64,000 nucleotides of DNA from contig NZ_CP014802.1 in the NCBI RefSeq assembly GCF_001969385.1, positions 62,001-126,000 on the forward strand. Reading direction: 5' to 3'. The stretch comes from Salipiger profundus (lineage in GTDB: Bacteria; Pseudomonadota; Alphaproteobacteria; Rhodobacterales; Rhodobacteraceae). Position 1 is the first letter of the stretch, and every line of letters begins with the position of its first letter. Of this stretch, positions 8,254-17,089 are shown piece after piece. A program made the position numbers and the translations under genes. The notes beneath the pieces are model-generated. The model worked only from the letters and a program-made list of their open reading frames with translations. It did no database searches and had not been told where the DNA came from.

Positions 8254-9252
8254 TCAACGTTCGCCCCGTGAGATGGCAACCTCTTTGGAAGAGAGCTCGA
8301 GCAGCCCATCCTCCCAAGTTATGATCGGCGCATAGCCCAGCTCGCGCTCGGCCTTGCGGGTGTCGAGCGTGATCTCGACGGCGCTGGTGGCATAGTCCTG
8401 GAAGCTAAGCGGACCGTGGAGCCGGCCGCCGCTTACCCGATGCAGCCCGTCACCGATGCGTGCCACCGTGCGAAGCACGCCACGCGGCACCGACTTGTCG
8501 GGCACCTCAAGGCCCTGGCTTTCCAGCAGGCCGGTGACGGTCTCCCGGAACGTCCGCGCCGGGCCGTCTGAGACATGGTAGATCTCGCCCGACCGTCCGT
8601 GCCTTAGCGCTAGGTCCACGGCGTGGCAGAGGTTGGCGATGTGCATGGTGGAGGACCGATACCCGCCCCCCGAGATCCAGGCGAACTTGCCGCTCCGGAC
8701 GGCCTCGACCAGCACCGGAAGGGCGGTCGTGTCGTCACGGCCCCAGACCATGCGCGGGCGCAGGATCACGACGTGCTGACCCGCGGTGGCGGCGCGGCGG
8801 GCAATCCTCTCCGCCTCTGCCTTGCCTGCGGAATAGGCCCCTGCCGGTCGGGCGGGATAGGGTGTCGTTTCGTCCACATTGGACAGGGGGCGCCCATTCT
8901 GGAGTACTGAATCCGTGCTGATGTGAACGACCTTCGTGACGCCGGCCTGCCGGGCCGCGTCGAGCACGCGACGTGTGCCCTCCGGGTTGACCCGAGCCGC
9001 CGGCGAGCCAACTCCGTGATCGACACTGGCCGCGGCGTGGATCAGCGTCTCAGCCCCGGACATGAGCGGGACGAGGTCGGCGGTCAGCATGTCGCCCAGG
9101 ACCGGTTCCCCGCCCCAAGAGGCGACCCGTCTGGCAGCTTCTTCATTGCGGACAAGCCCCGTAACCCTATGCCCTTTCGCGATGAAGTGACGCAGCAGGT
9201 TGCGCCCCACGTAGCCGGCGGCGCCGGTGATGAACACACGGTCCTCAGTCAT
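8254..9252 (-). CDS. NAD(P)-dependent epimerase/dehydratase family protein (extended SDR)
   Basis: A 332-residue extended short-chain dehydrogenase. The N-terminal Rossmann motif is FITGAAGYVGRNLLRHF (GxxGxxG, about 9-15); the active-site YxxxK is in GAYSAGKAEAE (about 139-143), with Ser/Thr in HISTDS. The family includes 3beta-hydroxysteroid dehydrogenase-like and sugar-nucleotide epimerases; the substrate here is unknown. Its start overlaps the end of the upstream TetR regulator gene by 8 bp, so the two form one operon and the regulator probably controls this enzyme. Confidence 0.85.
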   Translation of the reverse strand: MTEDRVFITGAAGYVGRNLLRHFIAKGHRVTGLVRNEEAARRVASWGGEPVLGDMLTADLVPLMSGAETLIHAAASVDHGVGSPAARVNPEGTRRVLDAARQAGVTKVVHISTDSVLQNGRPLSNVDETTPYPARPAGAYSAGKAEAERIARRAATAGQHVVILRPRMVWGRDDTTALPVLVEAVRSGKFAWISGGGYRSSTMHIANLCHAVDLALRHGRSGEIYHVSDGPARTFRETVTGLLESQGLEVPDKSVPRGVLRTVARIGDGLHRVSGGRLHGPLSFQDYATSAVEITLDTRKAERELGYAPIITWEDGLLELSSKEVAISRGER

Positions 9253-9817
9253 GGGTGCCTCCGGTATTCCATGCCCCCTGCATGACGAGGGCCTCGATGT
9301 CCTCGAGGATCTCGGCTCGCTCGGCCTCGCTCCAGTCGTGGAATTCCAGATGCTGCTGGAACTTCAGCCCCTCCAGCGCCAGCCAGGCCAGCCGAGCCGC
9401 GCGCGGATGGCTCGCCTGGGCCAGCAACCTCTGGCCCAACGCGGTCTGGTTCTCGCGGAAGGTCGCGCGCAGCTCCCTGTCCTGCATCAGCGCGGAGACG
9501 AGGCTCAGCACCGCGGCATTGCCCTCCGGAACAGGCGGAGTGTGCCGGGCAGCCGCGATGCGGCCCCGCAGCGGCGCATCCGGCTCTTCGGCAAACTCTG
9601 CTTCGCAGGCCTCGTTGAAAGCGTTGTCCGCCTTGATGGTGCGCTCGACCAGCGCCGCAACAAGGTCACGCTTGCTGGAATGCTCGTAGAGCACCGTGGC
9701 CTTCGAGACGCCCGCCTCCTTCGCCACCGCGTCGATGGTGAGAACACCGTCGCGGGCGACAACGCGCTCGACGGCATCGAGTATTTCGCTCTGGTCGTGT
9801 TTCTTGGGCCGTGCCAT
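9245..9817 (-). CDS. TetR/AcrR-family transcriptional regulator
   Basis: A 190-residue regulator. The N-terminal helix-turn-helix is LTIDAVAKEAGVSKATVLYEHSSKRDL (about 27-53), a classical TetR DNA-binding domain with YEHSSK in place of the usual YxHFxxK. The C-terminal ligand-binding domain is unassigned. It is first in a two-gene operon with the SDR at 8254. A perfect 7-bp inverted repeat at 9832-9849 lies 15 bp upstream of the start and is the likely autoregulatory operator. Confidence 0.9.
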   Translation of the reverse strand: MARPKKHDQSEILDAVERVVARDGVLTIDAVAKEAGVSKATVLYEHSSKRDLVAALVERTIKADNAFNEACEAEFAEEPDAPLRGRIAAARHTPPVPEGNAAVLSLVSALMQDRELRATFRENQTALGQRLLAQASHPRAARLAWLALEGLKFQQHLEFHDWSEAERAEILEDIEALVMQGAWNTGGTHD

Positions 9818-9831
9818 GGATCACCAATTTG

Positions 9832-9849
9832 TTTCCGACCGTTCGGAAA
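9832..9849. promoter_or_regulatory. Candidate TetR operator
   Basis: TTTCCGA-CCGT-TCGGAAA, perfect 7-bp arms around a 4-bp centre, just upstream of the TetR start codon. Size, symmetry and position fit TetR autoregulation. Binding is inferred. Confidence 0.7.
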
Positions 9850-10212
9850 TAAACGGGTGACCTGAGCCTGTCAACATCCGTCCATGTTCAGCGAAGGACC
9901 ACCGGCGGGCCGCTGCCCAGAAGGTCCCCAGCCAAGGATCCGTAAGGCCGGTCTATTCTCCTGCCTTTGCCCCCCGACAAAGGCCGTCTGCTCAGCTCTG
10001 CGAGCCAATAAGTTTGTTACAGGTTCTGCAATTCTCTCCTTCCGAGTTCGCTCATTCTTTCATCAGTTCAGGAGAATAGCTCTCGGACATCGCCAGCGAG
10101 GAAGCTGTCGGTCTCCGCTACGGAGCCCGGCAGATCCTCACAATTCCAAGATAGGCAATGCGATTGCCCGGATCGCTTTCCGCAAGCGGTCGACCTGAAA
10201 GGAGTAATGCAC
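9850..10212. other. Divergent intergenic region (TetR / hydrolase)
   Basis: About 360 bp without a credible gene between the TetR start and the alpha/beta hydrolase. It should contain the promoters for both directions. No strong consensus promoter or second palindrome was recognised apart from the operator at 9832-9849. Confidence 0.5.
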
Positions 10213-11079
10213 ATGACCACCGTGTCCTACCGCACCCGTACCGTCGGCGACGTCGAGGTCTTCTACCGCGAGGCGGGACCCGCCGATGCCCCGGTCCTGC
10301 TGTTGCTGCACGGGTTTCCCTCCGCCAGCCACATGTTCCGAGACCTGATCCCCGATCTCGCCGACCGCTACCGCGTGATCGCGCCCGACCTGCCGGGTTT
10401 CGGCAAGACACGGGCGCCGGAGCGCGGCGGGTTCACCTACAGTTTCGACGCTCTCGCGGAGGTGATCGACGGCTTCACCGAGGCCCTCGGGCTGGAGCGT
10501 TTCGCACTCTACGTTTTCGACTACGGCGCGCCGGTCGGGCTGCGGATCGCCATGAAGCACCCCGCGCGCATCACCGCCATCATCTCGCAGAACGGCAACG
10601 CCTATGAGGAGGGCTTCAGCGATGCATGGGGCGCCTGGGAACGCTACTGGCGCGAGCCTTCCGAGGAAAACCGCGAGGCCTGCCGAGAGGTCTTGTCTGC
10701 GGACACCATCCGCAACTGGCAATACGGCACCGGCGCCGATCCGGAACGGCTTTCGCCGGACGGCTGTGAGCTCGACATCGCCTACATGGGGCGTCCCGGA
10801 GCAGAGGAGATCCAGCTCGACCTGATCCTGGACTACCGCAGCAACGTCGCGCTCTACCCGGACTTCCAGGCCTATTTCCGTGAACATCAGCCGCCGCTTC
10901 TGGCGGTCTGGGGCAAGCACGACCCGGCCTTTATCCCGCCCGGCGCCGAGGCCTTCTCCCGGGACCTGCCTAAGGCGGAGATCCACCTGATCGATGCAGG
11001 CCACTTCGCGCTGGAGACCCACCATGAAGAGGTGGCAGGCTACATGCGCGATTTCCTGGGCCGGGTCCTCAAGGACTGA
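10213..11079 (+). CDS. Alpha/beta hydrolase with Asp nucleophile (epoxide hydrolase/dehalogenase-like group)
   Basis: About 288 residues of alpha/beta hydrolase fold. HGFPSASHMFRDLIP supplies the HGxP oxyanion motif (about 33-40). The nucleophile elbow reads YVFDYGAPVG, with Asp where serine hydrolases carry Ser; this is the pattern of epoxide hydrolases and haloalkane dehalogenases. The catalytic His is in IDAGHFALE near the C-terminus. Haloalkane dehalogenases normally have Trp after the Asp; here it is Tyr, so dehalogenase activity is doubtful. ATG 10213 is preferred to ATG 10207 because AAAGGAG (10198-10204) is 8 bp from it and only 2 bp from the other. Confidence 0.85.
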   Translation: MTTVSYRTRTVGDVEVFYREAGPADAPVLLLLHGFPSASHMFRDLIPDLADRYRVIAPDLPGFGKTRAPERGGFTYSFDALAEVIDGFTEALGLERFALYVFDYGAPVGLRIAMKHPARITAIISQNGNAYEEGFSDAWGAWERYWREPSEENREACREVLSADTIRNWQYGTGADPERLSPDGCELDIAYMGRPGAEEIQLDLILDYRSNVALYPDFQAYFREHQPPLLAVWGKHDPAFIPPGAEAFSRDLPKAEIHLIDAGHFALETHHEEVAGYMRDFLGRVLKD

Positions 11080-11110
11080 AGGTCAGGCGCTCAGCCCACC
11101 AAGCTGCCTC

Positions 11111-11136
11111 TGCCCCCGCCAGCGCCGGCGGGGGCA
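11111..11136. terminator. Bidirectional terminator hairpin
   Basis: TGCCCCCGCC and GGCGGGGGCA form a perfect 10-bp stem around AGCGCC, between the convergent hydrolase and LysR genes. The T tract is poor (ATCTTG), so efficiency is uncertain. Confidence 0.6.
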
Positions 11137-11153
11137 ATCTTGATCGCAGGCGA

Positions 11154-12050
11154 TCAGCTCGAACCGAGCACTTTCCTCAGTCGGGGAGCGGCGAAATCGA
11201 GGAACGCCCTGACCTTGGCTGCGGCCCTGCGGCCTTCGACATGGACAAGATGGACCGGAAGCGGCGCGGGCTCATGCTCATCGAGCACGGTCTGCAGAAG
11301 CCCGGCCTCCACGTCCTCGGCCACCTGATAGGATAACGCGCGGGCCAAGCCCCAACCGTCCCGCGCGATGCCGATCGCGGCGGCCACGCTGGTCATGCTC
11401 AGGCGGGGCGCCACCTTGACCACCGAAGTCTCATCGGCCCCGAACCGCCAGACCCCGACCGCCGTGTCGGTGGGCGTCCCGATCAGCCGATGCTCGGTGA
11501 GATCGGAGGGGGTCCCCGGCAGGCCGTGGCTTGCGACGTAGGCGGGCGCGCCACAGACGACACGCCGAACCTCTCCCACCTTGAGCGCCGCCAGATCCGA
11601 GGATGGAAGCGGGCCGATGCGCAGCGCGATGTCGACCCCTTCCTCGACGAGGTTCACCATCCGGTCGAGCATCAGAAGCTCGGCGCTGATGCCCTCGTGC
11701 AGATCCAGGAACTCCGTGATCAGGGGCGCGACGTGCAGCCGCCCGAATTCCTGGGGGCAGGTGATGCGCAGCTTGCCGACCGGGCGCTCGGCCGCGCCGG
11801 CGGCCGCGTCATCAGCCACCGCAAGGCGTGCGAGGATGTCGCGGACCTCGTCGAGGTAGGCGCGACCGACATCCGTCAGACGCACCTGCCGCGTGGTCCG
11901 CGTGAAGAGCCGTGCCCCGAGTGCCGTCTCAAGCTCGCCGACGCCGCGAGTGGCCGAGGGTGCGCTCAGACCGAGAGCCCGCGCGCCGCCGGCAAAGCTC
12001 TCCGCGTCGGCCACGGCGACGAAAACCTTGAGGGATTGCAGCCGGTCCAT
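11154..12050 (-). CDS. LysR-family transcriptional regulator
   Basis: A 298-residue LysR regulator. The winged HTH occupies the first 60 residues (LQSLKVFVAVADAESFAGGARALGLS, then ATRGVGELETALGARLFTRTTR). The periplasmic-binding-like effector domain follows, from GKLRITCPQEFGR. The usual pattern is control of a neighbouring enzyme; the hydrolase at 10213 is convergent, so a target cannot be chosen from position alone. The gene ends close to the GC-rich hairpin at 11111. Confidence 0.9.
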   Translation of the reverse strand: MDRLQSLKVFVAVADAESFAGGARALGLSAPSATRGVGELETALGARLFTRTTRQVRLTDVGRAYLDEVRDILARLAVADDAAAGAAERPVGKLRITCPQEFGRLHVAPLITEFLDLHEGISAELLMLDRMVNLVEEGVDIALRIGPLPSSDLAALKVGEVRRVVCGAPAYVASHGLPGTPSDLTEHRLIGTPTDTAVGVWRFGADETSVVKVAPRLSMTSVAAAIGIARDGWGLARALSYQVAEDVEAGLLQTVLDEHEPAPLPVHLVHVEGRRAAAKVRAFLDFAAPRLRKVLGSS

Positions 12051-12149
12051 GCCGCTCCAGTGCTTCAGGTTGCGAAATCAAAGATCAAGAATGGCGCGCA
12101 GTCCTGCAGAAGGCAAATCGCCAACTGCCAGCCAACGGCAGTTCCGAGT

Positions 12150-12285
12150 TCAGAACAAAAGCTGGCGGGCGGCGGGGGCAACCGCGCGCATGCTCGCGGC
12201 TGAGGGCGTCATCGTCGGACTCGCCGCGCGCCGACTCGACAGGCTTGATGCGCCAGTGACCGAGATCGAGGCCACCGCAGCCTGA
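12150..12285 (+). pseudogene. Remnant of a short-chain dehydrogenase gene
   Basis: One frame reads ATARMLAAEGVIVGLAARR followed by LDRLDAPVTEIEATAA, which matches the alphaA-beta2-alphaB segment of classical SDR enzymes (ATARxLAAEGAxVxLAARRxDRL). The glycine motif in front and everything after it are missing. It is a decayed fragment of about 40 codons with no start. Confidence 0.6.
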
Positions 12286-12299
12286 TTTCGACGTCTCTC

Positions 12300-12489
12300 C
12301 CTACTTGCCGCCGGCCGACGTGGGGACGACCTCGGCGGCGGGCGACATGTCCCTGCTGGCGGGAGACACGGCATGATCGGTGCTCCGCAGATCCTGCTTG
12401 CTCATCACCTGAAGATGCAAAAGCTCCCGGCCTTCTTGCGGGAGCACGAGAAGCTGGCGCGCCAATGTGCCGCCGGGGAAGACGACGGG
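12300..12489 (+). pseudogene. IS21-family remnant (possible istA 3' end and istB 5' end)
   Basis: From ATG 12373 the frame gives GAPQILLAHHLKMQKLPAF followed by LREHEKLARQCAA, the characteristic N-terminus of IstB, the IS21 helper ATPase; similarity ends after about 36 residues. A second open frame ends with TGA at 12374-12376, so its stop overlaps the ATG as ATGA, the usual istA-istB coupling. The istA assignment of that frame rests only on this position. The rest of the element is deleted. Confidence 0.6.
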
Positions 12490-12547
12490 AAGACCTCCGT
12501 GATCGAGACGCATCAACGGAAGCTCGGGCAAAATTTCACTCCGATAG

Positions 12548-12584
12548 TTTACACGAGTAAAAGTATACTATACTCGAGTATAAG
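12548..12584 (+). promoter_or_regulatory. Candidate promoter with LacI-type operator of the hexose operon
   Basis: TATACTCGAGTATA (12569-12582) is a perfect 14-bp palindrome with central CG, as in many LacI-family operators. TTTACA (12548-12553) and TATACT (12569-12574) could be -35 and -10 boxes with a somewhat short 15-bp spacer, so the operator would cover the -10 region. It lies 64 bp upstream of the binding-protein start. The LacI regulator at 18410 in the same operon is the obvious candidate ligand; this is inference. Confidence 0.65.
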
Positions 12585-12645
12585 TCTGGAGGAGGATGCT
12601 GGCCGATCGGCGGAGCAGCATCCCGATGTTCTGGGAGGAACACTT

Positions 12646-13533
12646 ATGAAATCCATCACCCGCACGCTTCTTGCGTCGACAACGCTCGCGCTCATGACAG
12701 CCACCGGCGCCATGGCCGATGGCATCGGCGCGTCGCTGCTGACGCAGCAGCACCCGTTCTACATCGAGATCAACAACGCCATGGAGGCAGAGGCGGATGC
12801 GCGCGGCGTCCCGCTCGAGGTGTCCATCGCCACCCAGGACCTGTCCAAGCAGCTGGCCGACGTCGAGGACTTCATCGTCAAGGGCGTCGACGTGCTGGTG
12901 ATTTCCCCGGTCGACAGCCAGGGCGCCCTGCCCGCCATCATGAAGGCCAAGGCCGCCGGCATCGAGGTGATCACCGTGGATGTGCCCGCCGAAGGCGTCG
13001 ACGTGACGTCCTACATCGGCACCGACAACTACGCCGGCGGCGTGCGTGCGGCGGAGCTGATGGGCGAGCAGCTTGGCGGTGAGGGCAAGGTCGCGATCAT
13101 CGACTACCCGACCGTGCAATCGGTCGTCGCCCGCATCGACGGGTTCAAGAAGGGGCTCGAAGAGTTCCCCGGCATCGAGATCGTCGCCCAGCAGACCGGC
13201 ATCACCCGCGCCGAGGCGCTCGCGGCGGCGCAGAACATGCTGCAGGCCAATCCCGACATCAGCGGGATCTTCGGCTTCGGCGACGATGCCGCCCTTGCCG
13301 CCGCCGTGGCGGTGAAGAGCGCGGGCCTCTCCGAGCAGGTCCAGGTCATCGGCTTCGACGGCATGGAAGAGGCGCGCAATGCCGTCGATTCCGATCCTGT
13401 CATGGTGGGCGTGATCCAGCAGTTCCCCGATCAGATGGGCAAGATGGCCGTCGACACCGCCATCGCCATCATGAACGGCGAAGAGGTGCCTGCCGAGCAG
13501 CCCATCGTCCCGGGCGTCTACACCGGCAAATGA
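12646..13533 (+). CDS. Ribose-type sugar ABC transporter substrate-binding protein
   Basis: A 295-residue periplasmic sugar-binding protein of the RbsB family (peripla_BP_4). The signal peptide is MKSITRTLLASTTLALMTA with cleavage after GAMA. The body alternates Rossmann-like segments: LLTQQHPFYIEINNAMEAEA, VDVLVISPVDSQGALPAI, YIGTDNYAGG, GIFGFGDDAALAAA and VQVIGFDGMEEAR. ATG 12646 is chosen because GGGAGGA lies just upstream and a signal peptide begins there. First gene of the operon 12646-20172. The kinase and GatZ-like neighbours suggest a tagatose-like sugar or hexitol as ligand. Confidence 0.9.
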   Translation: MKSITRTLLASTTLALMTATGAMADGIGASLLTQQHPFYIEINNAMEAEADARGVPLEVSIATQDLSKQLADVEDFIVKGVDVLVISPVDSQGALPAIMKAKAAGIEVITVDVPAEGVDVTSYIGTDNYAGGVRAAELMGEQLGGEGKVAIIDYPTVQSVVARIDGFKKGLEEFPGIEIVAQQTGITRAEALAAAQNMLQANPDISGIFGFGDDAALAAAVAVKSAGLSEQVQVIGFDGMEEARNAVDSDPVMVGVIQQFPDQMGKMAVDTAIAIMNGEEVPAEQPIVPGVYTGK

Positions 13534-13643
13534 CCCTACGTGACCGGTGGTCCCAGCACCGCCGGTCACCACACGGTCCCCCCTCGGGCGCATCGCGTCA
13601 CCGGGACCGGCCCGAGTTTCCCGATTCCCCAAAGGAGGCCGCC

Positions 13644-15152
13644 ATGGAGCATGGTGACGTCGTCCTGCACCTGACCGGGGTCCGCAAGACCTTCGGCCCC
13701 ATCGTTGCGCTGCGGCACATGGACCTCACGGTCCGCGCGGGCCGGGTCCACACGATCCTTGGCGAGAACGGTGCAGGCAAGTCCACGCTGATGAAGATCC
13801 TCGCGGGGGTGCAGCTGCCCACCGAGGGCGACATCACCCTCGGTGGCAAGGATTTCCGTCCGCGCACCCCGCAGGACGCCGCCGCCGCGGGACTGGCCAT
13901 CGTGTTCCAGGAACTCAGTCTCTGCAACAACCTGACCGTGGCCGAGAACATCCTTGCCACGCGCGAACCGACCCGGATGGGCTTCATCTCGGATCGCAAG
14001 CTGGTGGCGCAGGCCCGGGCGCTGGTGGCCGACCTCGGCCTGCCGCTCGATGTCAACGCGCGGGTGGCGGATCTGTCGATCGCGCAGCGCCAGCTGGTCG
14101 AGATCGCCAAGGGCCTGAGCCATGACGCGCGGGTGGTGATCTTCGACGAGCCGACCTCGTCGTTGTCCGACAGCGAGGCCGAGATCCTGTTCCGGATCAT
14201 CGACAAGCTGACCGCGCAGGGCAAGGCGGTGATCTACATCTCGCACCGCATGGAAGAGATCATGCGCCTGTCCGATGACATCACGGTGGTGCGCGACGGC
14301 GAATACGTGGACACCGTTGAAAAGGACGAGACCACCATCGACGCGCTGATCGCCATGATGGTCGGGCGTCGCATGGATGAGATCTATCCTCCCCGGATTG
14401 CCCCCGAGGCCGAGCCCCGCGATGTACCCATGCTGAGGGTCGAAGGCCTGTCCCGCAAGGGCGCTTTCGAGGACGTGAGCTTCGATCTGGCGGCGGGAGA
14501 GATCCTCGGGGTCTTCGGTCTTGTCGGCTCGGGCCGGTCCGAGGTGATGAACGCGCTCTTCGGGATACTGCCCGCCGATACCGGCCGGATCGAGATCGAC
14601 GGCTCCGAGGTCAGGATTTCAAGCGCCGCGCAGGCCATCACGCAGGGCATCGGGTTCGTCACCGAGAACCGCAAGGAACAGGGTCTCGTGCTGTCGCACG
14701 GGCTGCGGCCCAACGTGACCATGGCAGCACTCGGGCGGTTCTCGGGGCGCGGCTTCCTGCGCAGCGGCCCCGAACGCGCTGCCGCCGCCACCGAGGTGCA
14801 GCGCCTCGGCATCCGCACCGGCTCCATCGAGACGGTCACCGGCACGCTGTCGGGCGGCAACCAGCAGAAGGTGGTGCTTGCCAAGTGGCTGGCCACGAAG
14901 CCCCGCATCCTCATCCTCGACGAGCCGACCCGCGGCGTCGACGTGGGCGCCAAGTTCGAGATTTACCGCATCATCCGCCAACTTGCCGCCGAAGGCACGG
15001 CGATCCTCATGGTGTCCTCGGAATTGCCCGAGGTGCTCGGGATGGCCGACCGCGTGATGATCATGTCCGAGGGGCGCGTGGCCGCCACCGCCCCCCGCGA
15101 CACGCTGACACCCGAGAGGGTGATGACCTTTGCCACGGGACATGTCCAATGA
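13644..15152 (+). CDS. Sugar ABC transporter ATP-binding protein (RbsA/MglA type, two ATPase domains)
   Basis: A 502-residue duplicated ATPase. The first half has Walker [10 protein letters not shown] (about 36-44) and Walker B VVIFDEPTSS. The second half has the degenerate P-loop GLVGSGRSEVM, the signature LSGGNQQKV and Walker [18 protein letters not shown], as in all RbsA/MglA proteins. ATG 13644 is preceded by AAAGGAGG at 6-bp spacing. The stop overlaps the permease start by 4 bp (ATGA). It energises the importer on the cytoplasmic side. Confidence 0.92.
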   Translation: MEHGDVVLHLTGVRKTFGPIVALRHMDLTVRAGRVHTILGENGAGKSTLMKILAGVQLPTEGDITLGGKDFRPRTPQDAAAAGLAIVFQELSLCNNLTVAENILATREPTRMGFISDRKLVAQARALVADLGLPLDVNARVADLSIAQRQLVEIAKGLSHDARVVIFDEPTSSLSDSEAEILFRIIDKLTAQGKAVIYISHRMEEIMRLSDDITVVRDGEYVDTVEKDETTIDALIAMMVGRRMDEIYPPRIAPEAEPRDVPMLRVEGLSRKGAFEDVSFDLAAGEILGVFGLVGSGRSEVMNALFGILPADTGRIEIDGSEVRISSAAQAITQGIGFVTENRKEQGLVLSHGLRPNVTMAALGRFSGRGFLRSGPERAAAATEVQRLGIRTGSIETVTGTLSGGNQQKVVLAKWLATKPRILILDEPTRGVDVGAKFEIYRIIRQLAAEGTAILMVSSELPEVLGMADRVMIMSEGRVAATAPRDTLTPERVMTFATGHVQ

Positions 15153-16123
15153 CCGATACCACCTCCACGCAGCCGCAGGGCCACAGCTACGTCCGCGCCA
15201 TGATCCGCCAGTATGCGGGGATCGTGCTGTCCCTCGTGGCGCTTTGCGTCATCTTTTCGCTGACCAACGACCGTTTCCTGTCGCTGGCGAACTTCACCAA
15301 CATCTTCCAGCAGGTGGCGGTGATCGCCATTGCCGCCTTCGGCATGACATGGGTGATCCTGCTGGGCGAGATCGACCTGTCCATCGGGTCGATCATCGCC
15401 GTCGCGGGGATGGTCGGGGCACAGGTGATCGGGCTGGGCTGGGGCTTCGTGCCGGCGCTGGTGCTGACGCTGGCCTCGGGCGCGATCATGGGGCTCTTCA
15501 ACGGCACCATGACCGCCAAGCTGATGCTGCCGTCCTTCATCGTCACGGTCGCCACGATGAGCATCTACCGCGGCTTCGTCAGCCTGCCCACCGGCGGCGC
15601 CCCGGCCATGAACATGGACCCCACCTGGATCGCGATCGGCGCGAACAGCTTCCTCGGCCTGCCGATCATCATCTGGATCGTGCTGGCGCTGTTTCTCGTC
15701 AACCACGTGGCGCTGGCGCACACCACCTTCGGCCGCAAGGCGTATCTCACCGGGGGCAACCGCGAGGCGGCGCTCTATTCCGGCATCAACGTGGATGGCA
15801 TGAAGATCAAGATCTTCATGATCTCGGGCGTGATGGCCGCCGTTTCGGGGATCCTGCTGTCTTCGCGGCTCTATTCGGCGCAGACCAACGCCGGCATGAG
15901 CTACGAGCTCGATGCCATCGCCGCCGCCGTGCTGGGCGGCACGTCGCTGGCAGGCGGGGTCGGCACCATGGTGGGCACGCTGATCGGGGCGCTCATCATC
16001 GGGGTGCTCAACAACGGCATGAACATGCTGTCGGTGCCCTATTTCTACCAGCTGATCGTCAAGGGGCTGGTGATCCTCGTCGCCGTCTGGCTCGACGTGC
16101 GCTCCAAGCAGCGGCAGGGCTGA
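15149..16123 (+). CDS. Ribose-type sugar ABC transporter permease
   Basis: A 324-residue inner-membrane permease of the RbsC family with eight or more hydrophobic segments. Family landmarks are GMTWVILLGEIDLSIGSI, FIVTVATMSIYRGF, AYLTGGNREAALYSGIN and LDAIAAAVLGGTSLAGGVGT. The ATG overlaps the ATPase stop, indicating translational coupling. It probably functions as a homodimer with the 13644 ATPase and the 12646 binding protein. Confidence 0.92.
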   Translation: MTDTTSTQPQGHSYVRAMIRQYAGIVLSLVALCVIFSLTNDRFLSLANFTNIFQQVAVIAIAAFGMTWVILLGEIDLSIGSIIAVAGMVGAQVIGLGWGFVPALVLTLASGAIMGLFNGTMTAKLMLPSFIVTVATMSIYRGFVSLPTGGAPAMNMDPTWIAIGANSFLGLPIIIWIVLALFLVNHVALAHTTFGRKAYLTGGNREAALYSGINVDGMKIKIFMISGVMAAVSGILLSSRLYSAQTNAGMSYELDAIAAAVLGGTSLAGGVGTMVGTLIGALIIGVLNNGMNMLSVPYFYQLIVKGLVILVAVWLDVRSKQRQG

Positions 16124-16126
16124 GCC

Positions 16127-17071
16127 ATGGCAAAGGTCCTGACCGTCGGAGAGATCCTTGTCGAGATCGTCGCGACCACGAAGGGCGATGGCTTTCGCGA
16201 GGCGCAGCCGCTGATCGGCCCCTTCCCCTCGGGGGCACCGGCGATCTTCATCGACCAGGTGGGCAAGCTCGGCAAGCCCTGCGCCATCCTCGGCCGCGTC
16301 GGTGACGATGATTTCGGCCAGCTCAACCTCGACCGTCTGCGCCGCGACGGGGTGGATGTGAGCGGGGTCGAGGTCGCGCCGGGCGAAAGCACCGGCTCGG
16401 CCTTCGTGCGCTACCGCGAAGACGGCTCGCGCGTCTTCGTGTTCAACATCGCCAACGCCGCCTGCGGCACCCTTCCCGCCACGCCCCACGGCCGCGCGGT
16501 CATGGACGGCTGCACCCACATGCATGTCATGGGCACCGCCCTCTCGGCCCCCGGCCTTGCCGCGCGCGCCATGGAGGCTGTCGAGGTCGTCAAGCAGAAC
16601 GGCGGCACGCTGAGCTTCGACCCCAACCTGCGCCCGGAGATCCTGAACACCCCCGGCCTGCGCGAGGCGCTGGACCGGGTGCTGGCGCAGACCGACCTCT
16701 TCATGCCCTCGGGCGACGAGATCTTTCTCTTCACCGAGGCACAGACCGAAGCCGAGGCGGTCGCCGAGCTGCTGGAGCGCGGCGTGCGCGACATCGTCAT
16801 CAAGCGCGGCGCCGATGGGGCAAGCCACTTCGACGCCGGAGGCCGCACCGATGTCGCGGCCATCGCGGTCGAGGAGCTCGACCCCACCGGCGCAGGCGAT
16901 TGCTTTGGCGGGGCCTTCGTCAGCTTCTGGCTGGACGGGGCCGATCCCGCCACCGCGCTGACCCACGCCAACGCGGCCGGCGCGCGCGCCGTCACCCGGC
17001 TTGGCCCCATGGAGGGCACCTCGACCCGGGCCGAGCTCGCCGCGCTGCTCGCCACGACCGAAACCGGCTGA
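16127..17071 (+). CDS. PfkB-family carbohydrate kinase (tagatose-kinase-like)
   Basis: A 314-residue ribokinase/PfkB-family sugar kinase. GEILVEIV at the N-terminus and the C-terminal signature LDPTGAGDCFGGAF with catalytic Asp (about 255) are seen; LSFDPNLRPEI and MPSGDEIFLF are typical ribokinase-fold segments. It starts 4 bp after the permease stop. The pairing with a GatZ/KbaZ protein downstream resembles known alphaproteobacterial hexitol loci in which a PfkB enzyme makes D-tagatose 6-phosphate. That specificity is inferred from context only. Confidence 0.85.
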   Translation: MAKVLTVGEILVEIVATTKGDGFREAQPLIGPFPSGAPAIFIDQVGKLGKPCAILGRVGDDDFGQLNLDRLRRDGVDVSGVEVAPGESTGSAFVRYREDGSRVFVFNIANAACGTLPATPHGRAVMDGCTHMHVMGTALSAPGLAARAMEAVEVVKQNGGTLSFDPNLRPEILNTPGLREALDRVLAQTDLFMPSGDEIFLFTEAQTEAEAVAELLERGVRDIVIKRGADGASHFDAGGRTDVAAIAVEELDPTGAGDCFGGAFVSFWLDGADPATALTHANAAGARAVTRLGPMEGTSTRAELAALLATTETG

Positions 17072-17089
17072 ACATCCAGGACCGATCCC

